A stretch of DNA of 64,000 bases from Datnioides undecimradiatus (taxonomy: Eukaryota > Chordata > Actinopteri > Lobotiformes > Datnioididae): NCBI GenBank assembly GCA_008933995.1, contig WARS01001888.1:466534-530533 (forward strand), read 5' to 3'. This document shows positions 62,329-64,000 of this stretch, piece after piece. The translations under genes and the position numbers were made by a program. The notes beneath the pieces were generated by a model. The model had not been told where the DNA came from and did not search any database. It was given only the letters and a program-made list of their open reading frames with translations. Numbering within the stretch: position 1 is the first letter of the stretch; each line of letters starts with the position of its first letter.

Positions 62329-62677
62329 TATTAAGGACTGCAAGCTCAGTGATCAAACTTCTGATGACTGGTGTGCACATTTAAACACATGGATCCCAGA
62401 GTCTATTAACCATTTATTTGGTTGAACAGCATCAGGGTGCTGTTGGATGGATAGATGGATGATTTCTGCACAAAGATATACATAAATTACAGTCATGGAT
62501 TCCACAACTGAAAATTAAAGGAAACAAATGAGCTCACATAGCAGGAAGGTAACTCCTACCACTTCCTGTCTTAGGCTAGCCTTGAGCTTCTTTAACAACA
62601 GGTTTTTATGGTTCCATAAAGACAACACCAAGGATCTAAACCTGAAATTCAGCTTCAGAGTTGACGGCTTCAGTTAT

Positions 62678-63197
62678 TGGTAGCCCGATTCTTTTATTGG
62701 AAGCCCAAGAACAAACCGGAGAAATCTTCAGGTCACAGTTGAAATATTTATTCTGGTCACAGGTAAAGTAAGGCAGCGCTGGGCACAGAATGACAGAGCT
62801 CTCCCAGGATCTCAGTCAACCTGCGTGCTGATCTCTGGGAATGTTTCACATTTATCTTCTTGGGCTGGGCTCGCCCCGTACAGAGGTTGGACTTTCACGC
62901 AACTGAATATAATTGGCCAGTTACGCCTTATTCTTAGAATGTGATAAGCAATGTGTGTGAGTGCTGTTTCATGGGCATGTATCTACTGTAACAGACCTGA
63001 CTAACAAGATAGAGAAGTTCCATCTGTCTCATGCTCTGCAAACAGTCCTATCCAGTCATGTCTATAGTTCTGGAACTTATAAGGACATACACTGTGTAAT
63101 ATGAGCTCAGTGGATAAGAGTAAAACAGGAACATAGTTTCAGTGGAAAAGCACAGGATAAGGGTACATGACGTCTCAAAACAAAGCCAATTATAACA
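62678..63197 (-). mobile_element. Solo LTR in the LINE ORF1 (fossil)
   Basis: A 520-base block, read on the minus strand, starts TGTTATAATTGG and ends GGGCTACCA, with exact GTTAT duplications on both sides (62673-62677 and 63198-63202). Two polyadenylation signals on the minus strand lie near its 3' end (about 62692 and 62743). Removing it in thought places the two LINE ORF1 pieces next to each other, which supports the boundaries. ERV-like or Gypsy-like; family unassigned. Confidence 0.75.
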
Positions 63198-64000
63198 GTT
63201 ATCCTGTGTTTGTTACTTCAGAGTCCATGAAGTGTTTCGGTTGCGGGGCAGACGGACATTTGGTTCGGTTCTGTCCTGAGGCCGGGGGATGGACCGGATC
63301 GCGGTCTGTCCTCCTGAACAGGGCGGTGGGGTGCAGCGGGTTGGAAGAGCCGGCTGGATCGGCCGGTTTGGACGCGCCTGACGCATCGCAGCTTGCACCA
63401 GAGTCTGACTCGCTCGGTGTGCGCAGTGCGGGAGATGTGCGGCAGACTGGGGCAGACGTGCAGGAGCAGAGTGTGAAAATAGAAATAAAGTGAATAACAG
63501 AAACACACAGAGCAGCGAGAAAAAGGAGCAGGAGGAGGAAAAGAAAGGGCTAGTAAACGGAAAAACATTGATAAGGAGCAGAGCGCCGCCAAGGCAAAGA
63601 AGCTAGAGGACCTGTCTAACAATGAGGAGGCGAGTGAGTGGACGCCGTCACAGGAGGATGAGATGGTTTTTTTATCCCCTGGAGAAAATTAGGAGGTTTC
63701 TGGTGGAAACTAAAGGGCAGTGGGCTGTTAAAATCGAACACTTCTTCCCTGATCTGAGGGCTTCTGTCAGGTCTGTGACTCGGCTGAGGAAGGAGGAAGA
63801 TGCTTTCAGTGAACAAGAAGTGTTTCGACTTAAGAAAGTCGTGACTAAAGTCAGAGCTCAACTCATTGATGATGATGATTAGGTCCACAGTGCCTCTGCA
63901 CACACTCGCTGTATGTGTGTTTGTTGCAGTGAGAGGTTCCTTTTATTCTATGGGCGACTTAAAAATAGGAACCTTGAACATCAACGGAGCAAGAAGTGAT

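Larger units (their letters stand above)
60567..62607 (-). mobile_element. LTR retroelement, reduced, with tRNA-Tyr primer site (fossil)
   Basis: Direct repeats at 60567-60759 and 62329-62607 are its LTRs; over the shared part they differ at only a few percent, so the insertion is not very old. Reading on the minus strand, the primer-binding site abuts the right LTR at 62312-62328 and matches the 3' end of tRNA-Tyr. The internal region holds a gag-like coding remnant (about 61450-62297) starting MDVDLRAKPESTDEASS with an RRPPGYLQDY motif and a coiled coil, and a further gag-like piece near 60770-61008. No pol is present, so the copy is broken and could only have moved with help from relatives. 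BEL/Pao-like is my best guess for the family. The flanks GGTAT and GGTTT look like a slightly diverged 5-base target duplication in the host LINE. Confidence 0.7.
59990..64000 (+). mobile_element. L1-like LINE with ORF1 split by LTR insertions, running off the window
   Basis: ORF1 pieces run in order along the plus strand. At about 60198-60566: MPVTSSHTELEKLTRRHAVK, a frame change near 60374, then SNAFIKNEELAKELSRYGQL and LLKHVVCHRQQ. At 62608-62677: a short piece reading KDNTKDLNLKFSFRVDGFSY. From 63203: PVFVTSESMKCFGCGADGHL with a CCHC zinc knuckle (CFGC-GADGH-LVRFC). At 63622-63882: a basic C-terminal part ending in Asp residues. An ORF2 start resembling an endonuclease N-terminus (KIGTLNINGARSD) begins near 63962 and leaves the window. 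The two gaps are LTR insertions. It is an L1- or Tx1-type LINE, broken in this copy. Confidence 0.75.

Overview
This window comes from a vertebrate nuclear genome, almost certainly a teleost (percomorph-like) fish. The genes are split into short exons with GT-AG introns, CA/GT and CT microsatellites are frequent, and the repeats are fish types: L2 and Rex-like LINEs, L1-like LINEs, a Tc1/mariner element and solo LTRs. There are no operons or CRISPR arrays, and I saw no rRNA or tRNA genes. All gene models were built by hand from translated exons, splice signals and reading phase. Family names come from remembered protein families, not from a search.

Layout: 1-540 is a GC-rich, CpG-containing stretch that may be a promoter or first exon of a gene I cannot identify. 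3.3-8.3 kb (minus) is dcst1 and 8.7-14.5 kb (plus) is dcst2, head to head; these are paired sperm membrane proteins needed for sperm-egg interaction. 15.1-18.9 kb (plus) is a small S100 gene most like S100A14. 20.0-21.1 kb (minus) is a decayed two-domain C-type lectin gene. 21.9-23.65 kb is an L2 LINE. 26.2-32.4 kb (plus) is a complete TIF1-family gene, closest to TRIM28/KAP1, without a RING and with a coding minisatellite. 33.9-37.1 kb (minus) is a perilipin, argued here to be plin6. 43.5-49.6 kb (minus) is syt11. 53.9-56.9 kb (plus) is a METTL27-like methyltransferase gene with a frameshift in its SAM-binding motif. 57.8-64 kb is a nest of mobile elements: an L1-like fragment split by a Tc1/mariner element, then a second L1-like LINE whose ORF1 is split by two LTR insertions, one of which carries a third.

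The gene content (DCST1/DCST2, S100, SYT11) corresponds to human 1q21-q22. A perilipin in this block is notable because the other vertebrate perilipins lie in what I recall as the sister blocks on human 15q, 9p and 19p. That fits the description of plin6 as a perilipin dating from the early vertebrate genome duplications and kept in teleosts.

The genes do not form one pathway. dcst1 and dcst2 work as a pair at fertilisation. The TRIM28-like protein is a candidate chromatin silencer, and it lies near many transposon fossils of the kind KAP1-type proteins repress. plin6 and syt11 are lipid/carotenoid-droplet and vesicle-membrane proteins. I found no clearly new biological system. The strongest leads are the plin6 position, the RING-less TIF1 with a four-frame-open coding minisatellite, the missing C-terminal part of dcst1, and the nested elements with a recognisable tRNA-Tyr primer site.
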